Assembly (NCBI GenBank): GCA_946481445.1
Contig: CAMLOA010000120.1
Coordinates: 1-6,455 of the forward strand
Source: an uncultured Devosia sp.
Lineage (GTDB): Bacteria > Pseudomonadota > Alphaproteobacteria > Rhizobiales > Devosiaceae
Length of the DNA stretch: 6,455 nt
Direction of reading: 5' to 3'
Positions 6,245 through 6,455 of the stretch are shown here, one piece after another. A program made the position numbers and the translations under genes. The notes under the pieces are model-generated. The model was not told the DNA's origin. It made no database searches and saw only the letters and a program-made list of their open reading frames with translations. The first letter of the stretch is position 1. Each line of letters starts with the position of its first letter.

Positions 6245-6275
6245 ACCCGTCGTGACGGTCGTCACGCGTCCGGGT
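6245..6275. terminator. Possible bidirectional terminator hairpin between convergent genes
   Basis: CGTGAC (6251-6256) and GTCACG (6261-6266) form a perfect 6-bp stem with a 4-nt loop. An outer pairing ACCCG (6245-6249) with CGGGT (6271-6275) could extend it across an internal bulge of 1 and 4 nt. It lies between the moeB-like stop (6225) and the fabB stop (6262-6264), overlapping the last fabB codons. There is no T-run on either side, so it would be a weak intrinsic terminator at best. Confidence 0.35.
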
Positions 6276-6455
6276 GCTTGAACACCAGCGCCGCATTGGT
6301 GCCGCCGAAGCCGAAGGAATTGCTCAGCACCACGCCCAGATCGACATTGTCGCGCCGCCGGCGGACGATGGGCATGTCCTCGAAGGCCGGATCGAGCGTA
6401 TCGATATTGGCGCTTTCGGCGATGAAGCGGTGCTTCATCATCAGGATCGAATAGA
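6262..6455 (-). CDS. fabB: Beta-ketoacyl-ACP synthase I (FabB), C-terminal fragment
   Basis: FabB condenses malonyl-ACP with acyl-ACP in fatty acid elongation and is needed for unsaturated fatty acids in the FabA/FabB pathway. Only the last 63 residues are in the window. Read on the minus strand to the TGA at 6264-6262, they run [19 protein letters not shown] ... MPIVRRRR ... [34 protein letters not shown] is the conserved C-terminal glycine-rich motif of ketoacyl synthases. The YS-LLM-x-x-x-FI-x-x-SxNI wording is that of FabB rather than FabF, and matches the E. coli FabB C-terminus in layout. The active-site Cys and the two His residues lie beyond the right edge. It is convergent with the moeB-like gene across a 36-nt gap. 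Its usual partner fabA would be expected further right; that is inference. Confidence 0.9.
   Translation of the reverse strand, partial: YSILMMKHRFIAESANIDTLDPAFEDMPIVRRRRDNVDLGVVLSNSFGFGGTNAALVFKHPDA

Noticed and set aside
1..6455. Mobile elements, CRISPR arrays, tRNA genes, phage or defence genes
   Set aside because: No transposase or integrase motifs, terminal repeats, regularly spaced direct repeats or tRNA-like stretches were seen. The window is an ordinary housekeeping region.

Overview
The window is GC-rich chromosomal DNA with tightly packed genes and no sign of mobile elements, tRNA, rRNA or CRISPR. The gene set (rpsT, mutM divergent from ubiE-ubiB, then dut, a DUF2259 gene, a MoeB/ThiF-like gene and fabB) and the protein sequences point to an alphaproteobacterium, most likely of the Hyphomicrobiales (Rhizobiales). 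Devosia-like relatives are a guess only. The UbiE/UbiB pair implies a ubiquinone-based respiratory chain.

Left part (1-1249, minus strand): the 5' two-thirds of rpsT (ribosomal protein S20), running off the left edge, preceded by a good sigma70-type promoter and a leader of about 100 nt that contains small hairpins. Upstream of it is complete mutM (formamidopyrimidine-DNA glycosylase). A 99-bp divergent intergenic region with a perfect 8-bp inverted repeat separates mutM from ubiE.

Middle (1349-3688, plus strand): ubiE and ubiB, 3 nt apart, form a ubiquinone-biosynthesis pair. UbiE performs the ring C-methylation. UbiB is the membrane-associated atypical kinase/ATPase that supports the late steps.

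Right part (3753-6225, plus strand): a likely promoter in the ubiB downstream gap precedes four chained genes. These are an acidic predicted lipoprotein of unknown function, dut (dUTPase), a secreted DUF2259 protein, and a MoeB/ThiF-family adenylyltransferase that lacks both zinc-binding cysteine pairs. Successive genes overlap by 1, 20 and 11 nt, so translation is probably coupled. mutM and dut both protect DNA from damaged or wrong bases; the other two products of the chain act in the envelope and in sulfur-carrier-type chemistry, and no common pathway is evident.

Right edge (6262-6455, minus strand): the C-terminus of FabB (beta-ketoacyl-ACP synthase I), convergent with the MoeB-like gene, with a small hairpin at the junction. 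No obviously new multi-gene system is visible. The most interesting points are the dut/DUF2259 overlap that falls on the uracil-stacking residue, the zinc-less MoeB-like protein, the unexplained lipoprotein between ubiB and dut, and the paired hairpins at the two leader regions.
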